Assembly: GCF_019331725.1 (NCBI RefSeq)
Contig: NZ_JAHBBF010000003.1
Location: 62,001-126,000 of the forward strand
Source of the DNA: Bifidobacterium saguinibicoloris
Lineage (GTDB): Bacteria; Actinomycetota; Actinomycetes; Actinomycetales; Bifidobacteriaceae
Length of the DNA stretch: 64,000 bases
Direction: 5' to 3'
Shown: positions 37,334 to 45,476 of the stretch, piece by piece
How positions within the stretch are numbered: the stretch's first letter is position 1
How the letters are laid out: every line of letters begins with the position of its first letter
Notes under the pieces: generated by a model
Told to the model about the DNA's origin: nothing
The model's input: only the letters and a program-made list of their open reading frames with translations
Database searches by the model: none
Position numbers and translations under genes: made by a program

Positions 37334-37663
37334 TCAGTTGCCTTCGCTCAGGTCGTCCTCGCCGAGGGTCTCCTCGAGCAGGCCCTCGTCGATCTCGCGG
37401 AAGGCGATGGACAGCGGCTTCTCGTTGTTCTGATAGTCGACGAGCGGGCCGACGTTCTGCAGCAGGCCTTCGTTGAGCTGGGTGAAGTAGGAGTTGATCT
37501 GACGGGCGCGCTTGGCGGCGAAGATCGCCAGCGCGTACTTGGAGTCCGCATGCTCCATGAGATCGTCGATCGTCGGGCTGGCCAGACCGTCGGGGGTGGG
37601 GCTGGTGCCGAACTCCTCGTTGCCCTTGACCTCGGTGGTCTCGGTCTCGGTTTCTTCTGCCAT
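37334..37663 (-). CDS. rpoZ: RNA polymerase omega subunit
   Basis: A 109-residue omega subunit that helps assemble RNA polymerase around beta-prime. The core [30 protein letters not shown] is the conserved helix region with the [14 protein letters not shown] motif. Actinobacterial-type acidic extensions lie on both sides ([17 protein letters not shown] and [13 protein letters not shown]). ATG 37663 is chosen because TGGGAG is 7 nt upstream; in-frame ATGs at 37669 and 37681 exist. A TATACT -10-like site lies upstream on the minus strand (37706-37711). Confidence 0.95.
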   Translation of the reverse strand: MAEETETETTEVKGNEEFGTSPTPDGLASPTIDDLMEHADSKYALAIFAAKRARQINSYFTQLNEGLLQNVGPLVDYQNNEKPLSIAFREIDEGLLEETLGEDDLSEGN

Positions 37664-37843
37664 ATTCATGCTCCCAATCATGGAAAAACTATCTCAACCG
37701 CAACGAGTATAGCCATGCCCGGGGACCTGCCTGACCGGCCGGGGCCGCGGCGTGCAGAAGACATCCGGCTGTTGACCCGCCCGAGCCGCGCCCGGCGTGA
37801 ACGTTACCAACGTAACATCCTCGTGAATTCCACATACTGACTC

Positions 37844-37849
37844 TTGACA
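37844..37849 (+). promoter_or_regulatory. Candidate -35 (TTGACA) of ilvD promoter
   Basis: A perfect TTGACA 37 bp upstream of the ilvD start; the -10 region is weak (TAGGGA, 16-nt spacing). Just upstream at 37803-37816 is the small inverted repeat GTTAC-CAAC-GTAAC, a possible operator. Confidence 0.5.
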
Positions 37850-37885
37850 AAACGCGTGTCCCGATTAGGGACTTGAATAGATGCC

Positions 37886-39751
37886 ATGACTGAAATGCGA
37901 TCTGCAAAACTCATGTCGGGCCGCGTCTTCGCAGGCGCCCGTGCCCTCTACCGCGCCGCCGGCGTCAGCGGGGAGGATATGGGCCGCAAGCCCATCATCG
38001 CCATCGCCAACTCCTTCGACGAGTTCCTCCCCGGCCACGTCCACCTCAACAAGGTCGGCCGCATCGTCTCCGAAGCCATCAAGGAAGCCGGTGGCATCCC
38101 CCGCGAGTTCAACACCATGGCCGTCGACGACGGCATCGCCATGGGCCACACCGGCATGCTGTACTCCCTGCCCTCCCGCGACATCATCGCGGACACCGTC
38201 GAATACCAGTGCAACGCGCACTGCGCCGACGCCCTGATCTGCATCCCGAACTGCGACAAGGTCGTCCCCGGCATGCTCATGGCCGCGCTGCGCCTCAACA
38301 TCCCGACCGTGTTCGTCTCCGGCGGCCCGATGGAGGCCGGCACCACGGTGCTCGCCGACGGCACCGTGAAGAAGAACACCGACCTCATCTCCGTGATGTA
38401 CGCCTCCGCCGACGACAACGTCTCCGAGGAGGACCTGCTCAACTACGAGAAGACCGTCTGCCCGACCTGCGGCTCCTGCGCCGGCATGTTCACCGCGAAC
38501 TCGATGAACTGCCTGACCGAGGCCATCGGCCTCGCCCTGCCCGGCAACGGCACGATCCTCGCCTCCCACTCCTACCGCAAGGACCTGTTCAAGCGCGCCG
38601 CGCAGCAGGTCGTCAAGATCGCGAACCAGTACTACCAGGATTCCGACGACTCCGTGCTGCCGCGCTCCATCGCCACCAAGCACGCGTTCGAGAACGCGAT
38701 GACCATGGACGTCGCCATGGGCGGCTCCACCAACACCGTGCTGCACATCCTCGCGATGGCCCAGTCCGCGGACGTGGACTTCACGCTCGACGACATCGAG
38801 CGCATCTCGCACACCGTGCCGTGCATCTGCAAGGCCAGCCCGTCCGGCAAGTGGGAGATCTCCGACGTGCACCGCGCCGGCGGCATCACCGGCATCCTCG
38901 GCGAGCTCGACCGCGCCGGCAAGCTACACAAGGACGTCCACTCCATCGACTACCCGTCGCTCGAGGCCAAGCTCGACGACTGGGACATCATGCGCCCCAC
39001 CTGCACCGACGAGGCCAAGCAGATGTACAAGGCGGCCCCCGGCCACATCATCTCCCCGGAGCCGTGGACGCACACCACGCTGTTTGACACGCTCGACACC
39101 GACCGCGTCAACGGCGCCATCCACGACATCGACCACCCGGAGATCCACGAGGGCGGCCTCGCCGTGCTGCGCGGCAACCTCGCCCCCGACGGCTGCGTCG
39201 TCAAGACCGCCGGCGTGCCGCAGGAGATCTGGAAGTTCCGCGGACCCGCGCTGGTCGTCGAGTCCCAGGAGGAGGCCATCAAGGTCATCCTCGACGACAC
39301 CCTGAAGCCGGGCATGGCGCTGGTCATCCGCTACGAGGGACCGAAGGGCGGCCCGGGCATGCAGGAGATGCTCTACCCGACCTCCTTCGTCAAGGGCAAG
39401 GGCATCGGCAAGCAGGTCGCCATGCTCACCGACGGCCGCTACTCCGGCGGCTCCTCGGGCCTGGCCATCGGCCACATCGCCCCCGAGGCCGCGAACAAGG
39501 GACCGATCGCCCTCATCAAGAACGGCGACATCATCAACATCGACATCGAGGCGCGTCAGGTGAACGTCGAGCTGACCGACGAGCAGCTCGCCGAACGCCG
39601 CGCCGAACTCGAGGCCGGCGACGGCTACGTGGCGCACCGCGACCGCAAGGTCAGCCAGGCCCTCAAGGCCTACGCCGCGTTCGCCCGCTCCGCCGACAAG
39701 GGCGCCACCCGCGACCCGGAGCTCATCAACAGGCTCTCCGGCCTCGCCTGA
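37886..39751 (+). CDS. ilvD: Dihydroxy-acid dehydratase
   Basis: Dehydrates dihydroxy-isovalerate and dihydroxy-methylvalerate in branched-chain amino acid synthesis. The 621-residue protein has iron-sulfur cysteines in [18 protein letters not shown] and [21 protein letters not shown]. The signature [19 protein letters not shown] lies near the C-terminus with the catalytic Ser. No other ilv genes are adjacent. The last 19 codons are the sequence duplicated 4.2 kb downstream after ribH (see repeats). ATG 37886 has no strong ribosome site, so the start might lie a few codons downstream (MRSAKLMSG). Confidence 0.97.
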   Translation: MTEMRSAKLMSGRVFAGARALYRAAGVSGEDMGRKPIIAIANSFDEFLPGHVHLNKVGRIVSEAIKEAGGIPREFNTMAVDDGIAMGHTGMLYSLPSRDIIADTVEYQCNAHCADALICIPNCDKVVPGMLMAALRLNIPTVFVSGGPMEAGTTVLADGTVKKNTDLISVMYASADDNVSEEDLLNYEKTVCPTCGSCAGMFTANSMNCLTEAIGLALPGNGTILASHSYRKDLFKRAAQQVVKIANQYYQDSDDSVLPRSIATKHAFENAMTMDVAMGGSTNTVLHILAMAQSADVDFTLDDIERISHTVPCICKASPSGKWEISDVHRAGGITGILGELDRAGKLHKDVHSIDYPSLEAKLDDWDIMRPTCTDEAKQMYKAAPGHIISPEPWTHTTLFDTLDTDRVNGAIHDIDHPEIHEGGLAVLRGNLAPDGCVVKTAGVPQEIWKFRGPALVVESQEEAIKVILDDTLKPGMALVIRYEGPKGGPGMQEMLYPTSFVKGKGIGKQVAMLTDGRYSGGSSGLAIGHIAPEAANKGPIALIKNGDIINIDIEARQVNVELTDEQLAERRAELEAGDGYVAHRDRKVSQALKAYAAFARSADKGATRDPELINRLSGLA

Positions 39752-39755
39752 TCGG
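39692..39755 (+). repeat. Direct repeat, left copy: 3' end of ilvD
   Basis: 64 bp starting GCCGACAAGGGCGC and ending GCCTCGCCTGATCGG. It includes the last 19 codons and the stop of ilvD. The same sequence recurs at 43911-43974 with two adjacent mismatches (CA versus GC at positions 15-16). The two copies bracket the FMN riboswitch and the four rib genes exactly, leaving 4155 bp between them. Confidence 0.93.
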
Positions 39756-39767
39756 AATCCGTCGCGC

Positions 39768-39803
39768 AAAGGCCGACGTCCACTACATGGGACGTCGGCC
39801 TTT
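39768..39803 (+). terminator. Terminator after ilvD
   Basis: A perfect 14-bp stem (AAAGGCCGACGTCC and complement) followed by GTCC, beginning 16 bp after the ilvD stop. It isolates ilvD from the riboswitch-controlled rib operon. Confidence 0.88.
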
Positions 39804-39850
39804 GTCCTCTACACCCCGCTCGTATACTGCCGAACCGACAATTCAATACG

Positions 39851-39978
39851 CATCTTCAGGGCAGGGTGAAATTCCCGATCGGCGGTTCAGTCCGCGAGCA
39901 TCACGATTGCAATCAGCAGTCGCGATGCCGAACCGGTGAGATTCCGGTACCGACAGTCATAGTCTGGATGAAAGAAGC
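39851..39978 (+). ncRNA. FMN riboswitch (RFN element)
   Basis: The conserved RFN landmarks occur in order: CATCTTCAGGGCAGGGTGAA, then ATTCCCGATCGGCGG, then GTCCGCGAGC, a variable hairpin, CCGGTGAGATTCCGGTACC, GACAGTCATAGTCTGGATG and GAAAGAAG, which closes helix P1 with CTTC. It lies 250 nt before ribD and therefore controls the riboflavin operon by FMN. A TATACT -10-like hexamer (39823-39828) lies upstream at a suitable distance. Confidence 0.96.
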
Positions 39979-40229
39979 TGCGGCGGCGTGGACCATCGGC
40001 CCGCGCACGCGACCGCATACTGTCGCGTGCGCGCATCGGCGATGCGCATCATGCGGCCCATCTCGAGCACCCTGGATTTCGAACGGAATCCGGGGTGTTC
40101 GCGTTTCGGCGCCGCGAAGCATGACGCATCTCGACCGATGCCCGGGCAACCGGAACCAAAACCGGCACACGGCCCCACCGCCACCATGAAGCACCCTGGA
40201 CATGCCCTATCGCAAGGAAAGGGGATTTC
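39979..40229 (+). promoter_or_regulatory. Long expression platform between FMN aptamer and ribD
   Basis: A 251-nt leader without a gene. It holds two clear hairpins: CGCGCACGCGAC paired with its complement (40002-40033, 12-bp stem) and CACCCTGGATT with AATCCGGGGTG (40068-40097, one G-U pair). Neither is followed by a T-run, so attenuation may act through translation or Rho. The ribosome-binding site of ribD (AAGGAAAGGGG) is far downstream. I could not identify the switching alternative stem by eye. Confidence 0.55.
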
Positions 40230-41345
40230 GTGGACGATAGGGACCTCATGTCCGTGGCATTGCGCCACGCACGACTCGGAGCGGGCAAAGTCAACCCAAA
40301 TCCGATGGTGGGGGCGGTCATCGCGCGCGACGGCGCGATCATCGCCACCGGACATCATGACCATTTCGGCGGCTGGCACGCCGAACGCGCCGCGCTCGAA
40401 GCCGCGAAACGCGACGGCGTCGACGTGCGCGGCGCCACGATCTACGTCACGTTGGAACCCTGCTGCCACACGGGCAAGCAGCCGCCGTGCACGCAGGCGC
40501 TCATCGACACCGGAATCGCCCGCGTGGTGGTCGGCTCCCCCGACCCGAACCCGCTGGTCGCCGGCAAAGGCGTGCGTCGGCTGCTCGACGCTGGCATCGA
40601 GGTCACGCAGGGCGTGCTGCGCGAGGAATGCGACGCGCTCAACGAAATCTTCCTGCACTACATCACCACGCACACGCCGTTCGTCATGTTCAAATACGCG
40701 ATGACGCTCGACGGCCGCATTGCCACCGCATCGGGCCTGTCGCGCTGGATCACCGGCGAGGCCGCGCGCCGCCGCGTGCACGCGGACCGCGGCCGGTTCG
40801 CCTCGATCATGGTGGGCGTGGGCACGGTCATCGCCGACAATCCGCAGCTCACCTGCCGCATCGACGGCGGCCACGACCCGATCCGCGTGATATGCGACAC
40901 CGATCTCAACACGCCTCATGACGCGGCGGTCGTCGCCACCGCGCGCGAGACGCCCACGATCATCGCCACCTGCTCGACCGACGAGACCCGCGCGCAGGCC
41001 TACCGCGACGCGGGCTGCGAGATCCTCCACGTGCCGGCCGACGCCGACGGGCACGCCTCCGTCGCCGCCATCGTCGAAACGCTCGGCGAGCGCGGCGTCG
41101 ACAGCGTGATGATCGAGGGTGGCGGCGAACTCGCCTGGTCCGCGCTGCGCGATCGCGTGGTGACCAAAGTAAGCGCCTACGTCGCGCCGAAACTGTTCGG
41201 CGGCCGTACCGCGCCCGGCCCGGTGGGCGGCGCGGGCGTCGGCGCGCCGGACGACGCCTTCCTCCTCACGCACCGCACCGTCGCCGCGGTGGGCGACGAC
41301 ATCGTCATCGAAGGAGGCGTCGACTATGTTCACCGGAATCGTTGA
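40230..41345 (+). CDS. ribD: Bifunctional diaminohydroxyphosphoribosylaminopyrimidine deaminase / 5-amino-6-(5-phosphoribosylamino)uracil reductase
   Basis: Performs the second and third steps of riboflavin synthesis. The N-terminal deaminase (1-~145) has zinc ligands His50 and catalytic Glu52 in GWHAERAAL, and Cys78 and Cys87 in EPCCHTGKQPPCTQ. The C-terminal reductase (~150-371) reads FVMFKYAMTLDGRIATASGLSRWITG at its start and has the late VMIEGGGELAWSAL motif. The start is GTG 40230 behind AAGGAAAGGGG. It overlaps ribE by 20 bp, consistent with coupling. First gene after the FMN riboswitch. Confidence 0.97.
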   Translation: MDDRDLMSVALRHARLGAGKVNPNPMVGAVIARDGAIIATGHHDHFGGWHAERAALEAAKRDGVDVRGATIYVTLEPCCHTGKQPPCTQALIDTGIARVVVGSPDPNPLVAGKGVRRLLDAGIEVTQGVLREECDALNEIFLHYITTHTPFVMFKYAMTLDGRIATASGLSRWITGEAARRRVHADRGRFASIMVGVGTVIADNPQLTCRIDGGHDPIRVICDTDLNTPHDAAVVATARETPTIIATCSTDETRAQAYRDAGCEILHVPADADGHASVAAIVETLGERGVDSVMIEGGGELAWSALRDRVVTKVSAYVAPKLFGGRTAPGPVGGAGVGAPDDAFLLTHRTVAAVGDDIVIEGGVDYVHRNR

Positions 41346-41994
41346 GGACCTCGGCACGGTCGTCGGATTGGAGAACGGCGCGGATTTCGCGCGGCTGACC
41401 GTCGACTCGCCGACGGTGGTGACCGACCGCACGGCGATCGGCGAAAGCATCGCCGTCAATGGCGTGTGCCTGACCGTCACATCCGTGCGCGGCACGGCGT
41501 TCACCGCCGACGTGATGCACGAGACGCTGCGACGCTCCTCCCTCGGCTCGCTCCGCCGCGGCGACCATGTGGACGTGGAGCGCGCGATGCCCGCCGACGG
41601 ACGGTTCTCCGGACACATCGTCTCCGGACACATCGACGGCACCGGCGTGGTCACGTCGATCACGCGCGACGGCATCGCCGTCGTCTATACGATCCGCGCG
41701 CCGTACGCGCTCATGCGGTTCATCGCCGAGAAGGGATCGATCGCCGTCGAGGGGATCAGCCTGACGGTGACGCACGCCGGACTCGACTCGTTCGGCGTGT
41801 CGATCATCCCGCACACCGCCGCGCACACGGTGCTGGACGAACGGCGCATCGGCGACGTGGTCAACCTCGAAACCGATCCGATCGCCAAGTACGTCGATCG
41901 GCTGCTGGCCATGCCGGCTGGCGGCGGCGCGCAGGGCGGCCCGTCCGGGGCCGGACCGATCACCGAGGACTTCCTCGTCGCGCACGGGTTCTGA
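41326..41994 (+). CDS. ribE: Riboflavin synthase, alpha subunit
   Basis: Dismutates two molecules of 6,7-dimethyl-8-ribityllumazine to riboflavin. The 222-residue protein has the canonical N-terminus MFTGIVEDLG and two homologous lumazine-binding barrels: first ESIAVNGVCLTVT...DVMHETLRRSSLG, second GSIAVEGISLTVTHAG...SIIPHTAAHTVL. The last ~20 residues are a Gly/Pro-rich tail (PAGGGAQGGPSGAGP). It starts inside ribD and is followed by an 87-bp gap before ribBA. Confidence 0.97.
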   Translation: MFTGIVEDLGTVVGLENGADFARLTVDSPTVVTDRTAIGESIAVNGVCLTVTSVRGTAFTADVMHETLRRSSLGSLRRGDHVDVERAMPADGRFSGHIVSGHIDGTGVVTSITRDGIAVVYTIRAPYALMRFIAEKGSIAVEGISLTVTHAGLDSFGVSIIPHTAAHTVLDERRIGDVVNLETDPIAKYVDRLLAMPAGGGAQGGPSGAGPITEDFLVAHGF

Positions 41995-42081
41995 CGCCGG
42001 CGCATCACGCAGGCATCACGCAGGGCAACGGGAAACGCATCAGGAACACATCGGAAAACACACCAAGGACGAAGGACGAAC

Positions 42082-43395
42082 ATGGCAGCACAGCACACAC
42101 AACATGACGATCAGGCGCACGACGATCCGGTGGCGCGCGCCATCCGGGACATCGCCGCGGGACGCATCGTCGTCGTGGCGGACGACGAGAGCCGCGAGAA
42201 CGAGGGCGACCTCATCTGCGCGGCCCGGCACGCCACCCCGAGCAACATCGCGTTCATGGCCACGCACGGCAGAGGTCTGATCTGCACGCCGATGAGCCCA
42301 GAGCTGGCGACGCGGCTCGACCTGCCGCCGATGTGCACGGCGAACACGGACAACCACCACACGGCGTTCACCGTGTCAATCGACCACGTGACCACCTCCA
42401 CCGGCATCAGCGCGCGCGACCGCTCGCTCACCGCGCTGGCGTGCGTCGACCCGGACACGCGGCCGCAGGACTTCCGCCGCCCCGGGCACATGTTCCCGCT
42501 CGTCGCGCGCCCCGGCGGCGTACTGGAACGCAACGGACACACGGAGGCGACCGTCGACCTGGCGCGGCTGGCCGGACTCGAGCCGTGCGGACTGTGCTGC
42601 GAGATGATGAAGGCCGACGGCACGATGATGCGGCGCGACGGCCTCAAGCGCTTCGCCGACGAGCACGGACTGGCCTACATCACCATCGCGCAGCTGCAGG
42701 AATACCGTCGCACGCACGCGTTCCCACACACGGTGCGCCGCGTCGCGCGGATGAACCTGCCCACCGAATACGGGCGGTTCACGATGGTCGGCTACGAGTC
42801 GGACGACGGCGGCGAGCACGTGGCACTGGTGATGGGCGACGACATCGTCTCCGGGGAGCCCGTCCTGTGCCGCATCCACTCGCAGTGCCTGACCGGCGAC
42901 GTGTTCGGCTCCCAGCGCTGCGACTGCGGGCCGCAGCTGCGCGAGGCGATGCGGCGCGTGGCCGAGGCCGGACGCGGCGTCATCCTGTATCTGAGCCAGG
43001 AGGGACGCGGCATCGGACTGCTCAACAAGCTGCGCGCCTACGAGCTGCAGGAACGCGGATTCGACACGCTCGACGCGAACCTGGAACTCGGGTTCCCCGC
43101 CGATGCGCGCGAATACGAGACGGCGGCGGCCATGCTGCGCGACCTAGGCGTCGCGTCGGTCGACCTGATGACCAACAACCCGGACAAGATCGGCCAGCTG
43201 GAGCAGGCGGGGATCGTCATCGCCTCGCGCATGCCTATCGTCATCCCCGCGAACGCGTACGACGCGAACTATCTGTCCACCAAGGAACACCGGATGGGAC
43301 ACCTGCTGGGCTCCCTGTCGGACATGACGAACCTGTCCACCACGACCAACATGTCGACCATGACGAACATGGCGACCACGACAAAGGAGAACTGA
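42082..43395 (+). CDS. ribBA: Bifunctional 3,4-dihydroxy-2-butanone-4-phosphate synthase / GTP cyclohydrolase II
   Basis: Supplies both precursors of riboflavin. The N-terminal RibB domain (~15-215) has [20 protein letters not shown] with catalytic acids and the [12 protein letters not shown] segment. The C-terminal RibA domain (~220-400) has the zinc ligands in [15 protein letters not shown] and the GTP motif [12 protein letters not shown] low-complexity C-terminal tail ([22 protein letters not shown]) of imperfect Met-Thr/Asn-Ser-Thr repeats is unusual. It is separated from ribH by a single base. Confidence 0.97.
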   Translation: MAAQHTQHDDQAHDDPVARAIRDIAAGRIVVVADDESRENEGDLICAARHATPSNIAFMATHGRGLICTPMSPELATRLDLPPMCTANTDNHHTAFTVSIDHVTTSTGISARDRSLTALACVDPDTRPQDFRRPGHMFPLVARPGGVLERNGHTEATVDLARLAGLEPCGLCCEMMKADGTMMRRDGLKRFADEHGLAYITIAQLQEYRRTHAFPHTVRRVARMNLPTEYGRFTMVGYESDDGGEHVALVMGDDIVSGEPVLCRIHSQCLTGDVFGSQRCDCGPQLREAMRRVAEAGRGVILYLSQEGRGIGLLNKLRAYELQERGFDTLDANLELGFPADAREYETAAAMLRDLGVASVDLMTNNPDKIGQLEQAGIVIASRMPIVIPANAYDANYLSTKEHRMGHLLGSLSDMTNLSTTTNMSTMTNMATTTKEN

Positions 43396-43396
43396 A

Positions 43397-43909
43397 ATGA
43401 CCGTATTCGAAGGACAACTGGTAGCCGGCACCACTTCCGCCGCCGGTGACGATTCCACCGCCGGCAAGCCGATCCGCATCGGCATCGTGGCGGCGAGGTT
43501 CAACGAGTTCATCACCTCGAAGCTGCTGTCCGGCGCGCAGGACGGCCTGCGCCGCCACGGCGTGGCCGACGAGGACGTGGACGTGGCGTGGGTGCCGGGC
43601 TCGTTCGAGATCCCGATCGCGGCCAAGCGCATGGTGTCCACCGGGCGTTACGACGCGGTGATCTGCCTCGGCGCGATCATCCGCGGCAGCACCTCCCACT
43701 ACGACCTCGTGTGCAACGAGACCGCGAAGGGCATCGCGCAGGTGTCGCTGAACTCGGACGTGCCGGTGCTGTTCGGCGTGATTACCACCGAGAACATCGA
43801 GCAGGCCATCGAACGCGCCGGCACGAAGGCCGGCAACAAAGGCTTCGACTGCGCGCTCGGCGCCATCGAGATGGTCAACGTGCTGCGCGCCATCAGCGCC
43901 GGCGAGTGA
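43397..43909 (+). CDS. ribH: 6,7-dimethyl-8-ribityllumazine synthase
   Basis: Condenses the RibD-pathway pyrimidine with dihydroxybutanone phosphate; RibE uses the product. The 170-residue protein has [21 protein letters not shown] at the pyrimidine site, [14 protein letters not shown], and the catalytic-His segment [19 protein letters not shown]. An N-terminal ~28-residue extension ([17 protein letters not shown]) precedes the core. AAAGGAGAA lies before ATG 43397. Last gene of the operon; the ilvD 3'-end repeat begins one base after its stop. Confidence 0.97.
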   Translation: MTVFEGQLVAGTTSAAGDDSTAGKPIRIGIVAARFNEFITSKLLSGAQDGLRRHGVADEDVDVAWVPGSFEIPIAAKRMVSTGRYDAVICLGAIIRGSTSHYDLVCNETAKGIAQVSLNSDVPVLFGVITTENIEQAIERAGTKAGNKGFDCALGAIEMVNVLRAISAGE

Positions 43910-43910
43910 C

Positions 43911-43974
43911 GCCGACAAGGGCGCGCCCCGCGACCCGGAGCTCATCAACAGGCTCTCCGGCCTCGCCTGATCGG
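43911..43974 (+). repeat. Direct repeat, right copy: duplicated 3' end of ilvD after ribH
   Basis: 62 of 64 bases match the 3' end of ilvD (39692-39755). Its reading frame still encodes the IlvD C-terminus [13 protein letters not shown] and stop, but no start lies upstream, so it is a fragment rather than a gene. It begins immediately after the ribH stop. Together with the left copy it defines the boundaries of the riboflavin module. Confidence 0.93.
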
Positions 43975-44041
43975 CGACGCATCCGCAAAGTCGGGGAATT
44001 CAGGGCTACTGCCCGCCGATTTCCCGGCTGAAACACCCGTT

Positions 44042-44114
44042 ATCCGCGATTTACAGCGTTAAATAGGACAATTCCCACGTTGAAAACGTCCATTTCGCGC
44101 TGTAAATCGCGGAT
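44042..44114. repeat. 73-nt inverted repeat with nested pairing, AT-richer than surroundings
   Basis: ATCCGCGATTTACAGCG (44042-44058) is the exact complement of 44098-44114. The 39-nt spacer contains further pairs: AAAT/ATTT, GGAC/GTCC and ACGTT-GAA-AACGT. By hand count 33 of 73 bases are G or C, well below the neighbourhood. It lies ~70 bp after the right ilvD repeat. It may be a terminator-like or mobile/attachment structure; no protein gene belongs to it. Confidence 0.8.
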
Positions 44115-44160
44115 TTCGTCTATTTGGGCCCCTGTCATGCGGGCGCACGGCCATGATGGT

Positions 44161-44245
44161 CGATTCCCGCCATTCGCCGCCATCCGCCATCGCCCGATTC
44201 CCGCCATCCGCCATCGCCCGATTCCCGCCATCGTCCGCCATCATC
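44161..44245 (+). repeat. Short tandem repeats (24-bp unit) in intergenic region
   Basis: The unit CGATTCCCGCCATCCGCCAT followed by CGCC occurs at 44195-44218, with an interrupted copy before it (44161-44194) and a degenerate one after (44219-44242). Nested CCGCCAT/CCGCCATC motifs continue to about 44265. The 572-bp interval 43910-44481 therefore holds the ilvD repeat, the 73-nt inverted repeat and this array, and no gene. Reading frames within it have the repetitive composition expected of repeats. Confidence 0.75.
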
Positions 44246-44359
44246 CGCCGCCATCCGCCATCCACCCCGCACACTGACACAACAGCCACACGCATGCCTC
44301 GCGTGTATCCCGCGCTTCTCCCGCATGGTCCCGACCGCCGCGGTGGCCCCCGGTGCCCC

Positions 44360-44365
44360 TATACT
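44360..44365 (+). promoter_or_regulatory. -10-like TATACT upstream of permease gene
   Basis: TATACT lies 117 nt before the permease start. No convincing -35. The leader between it and ATG 44482 shows no recognisable riboswitch. Confidence 0.35.
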
Positions 44366-44481
44366 GTGACGCGGCTAGAACATCCATGGCCGAAGACGCG
44401 CAGGCTCCTCACCTTACTGCTCCACGTCCCGGCCGCGAGCGCCCGCCCGCAGGCAGGCGCGGAAGGCAAGGTGAAATTCCC

Positions 44482-45264
44482 ATGTCCCTCGCGAACCGTC
44501 TCAAGCGTCGCATCCCCACCGTCATCGCCGTCGTCCTGCTGTTCGTCGCATGGGAGGCGTGGGTACGGCTCGCCCACGTCCCATCCACGATGATCCCGGC
44601 GCCAAGCGAGATATTCCAGGCCACCCTCGAGGTGTGGGACACGCTGGGGCCGGCCGCCGCGGTCACCACGTACGAGGGCGTGGTGGGCTTCCTGTATGCA
44701 GTGCTGTTCGGCGTGCTCATCGGCATCGCCCTGTACTGCTCGCGCACGTTCAACGCGGCGTTCTACCCGCTGCTCGCGGCGGCGCAGACGATGCCGCTCA
44801 TCTCCATCGCCCCGCTGTTCCTCATCTGGTTCGGGTTCGAGACGTCCGGCAAGATCGTGATCGTCGCGGTGTTCGGCCTGTTTCCGATCGCTGTGCAGAC
44901 GGTGCGCGGCCTGGAGGCGGTGCCGTCGTTCTACTCCGACGTGGCACTCACCTGCGGCGCGACGCGCGCATGGACGCTGTGGCATGTGAAGCTGCGCGTG
45001 GCGGCGCGTCAGATCTACGGCGGCGTGCGCGTGTCCGCCGCATACATCTTCGCCACCGCCTCGACGGCCGAGTATCTGGGCGCGCGCAAGGGCCTGGGCA
45101 TCTGGCTGCAGGCCGCGTACAACTCGTTCCGTACGCCGCTCATCTTCTCCGCCACGTTCACGATCATCATCATGACCTGCCTACTCATGCTCGCCGTGAA
45201 CGCGAGTGAACGCCTGCTGCTCGGTCCGGCGGGCGACGACGAGGATCCGGACGCGGACCAGTGA
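44482..45264 (+). CDS. ABC transporter permease, NitT/TauT (SsuC/ThiX-like) family
   Basis: A 260-residue membrane permease with about six helices. The conserved cytoplasmic EAA loop appears as VALTCGATRAWTLWHVKLRVAARQIYGGVRV, and the preceding MPLISIAPLFLIWFGFETSGK motif is diagnostic of the family. It partners the binding protein 210 bp downstream. No ATPase is encoded nearby, so it needs one from elsewhere, possibly the one at 865-1632. ATG 44482 aligns with the family N-terminus and has GGAAGGCAAGG upstream; the longer frame from 44353 is unlikely. Its position next to the riboflavin operon raises, but does not prove, a vitamin-precursor role. Confidence 0.88.
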   Translation: MSLANRLKRRIPTVIAVVLLFVAWEAWVRLAHVPSTMIPAPSEIFQATLEVWDTLGPAAAVTTYEGVVGFLYAVLFGVLIGIALYCSRTFNAAFYPLLAAAQTMPLISIAPLFLIWFGFETSGKIVIVAVFGLFPIAVQTVRGLEAVPSFYSDVALTCGATRAWTLWHVKLRVAARQIYGGVRVSAAYIFATASTAEYLGARKGLGIWLQAAYNSFRTPLIFSATFTIIIMTCLLMLAVNASERLLLGPAGDDEDPDADQ

Positions 45265-45399
45265 CCGGACGTCCCGGTAGCCGCATGCCCCTATAATGGC
45301 AACCGCCATGAGCCGACGTGTGGCAAACCGGCGGGCCCCTTTTCCTCATGACGTTCGGGGCCGTCGGGGGCGTCGGCCGGGCGGAACCCACGGCCCTCC

Positions 45400-45451
45400 C
45401 TATCGTTCTCTGCCGGTTCCGCCTGGGAGCAAGACACCCAGAGAACGATAG
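45400..45451 (+). promoter_or_regulatory. 13-bp inverted repeat in leader of binding-protein gene
   Basis: CTATCGTTCTCTG (45400-45412) is exactly complementary to CAGAGAACGATAG (45439-45451), with a 26-nt loop. CTGGG (45423-45427) can instead pair with CCCAG (45437-45441), which would open the 3' arm, so two alternative folds are possible. A perfect TATAAT lies upstream at 45292-45297. It ends 25 bp before the binding-protein start, so it could be an operator or an RNA switch. Confidence 0.55.
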
Positions 45452-45476
45452 AGAGACAACGAACTAGGGATTCATC

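Noticed and set aside
43911..43974. Duplicated IlvD C-terminal coding sequence as a gene
   Set aside because: No start codon or ribosome site belongs to this frame and only 19 codons are present; it is a repeat, not a functional gene.
44040..44330. Short minus-strand frames encoding MAGIGRWRM-like repeats
   Set aside because: They are translations of the 24-bp DNA repeats, without ribosome sites or homology.
44353..44481. Longer start for the second permease (44353)
   Set aside because: The extra residues are Arg/Pro-rich without membrane or family character; ATG 44482 has a ribosome site and matches the family start.
44470..44484. GGTGAAATTCCC before the permease start equals the core of the FMN riboswitch
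   Set aside because: Only these 12 bases match; the following GGCGG helix, the second GAAATTCC-type box and the closing GAAAGAAG are absent, so it is not an FMN aptamer. Chance, or a short remnant at most.
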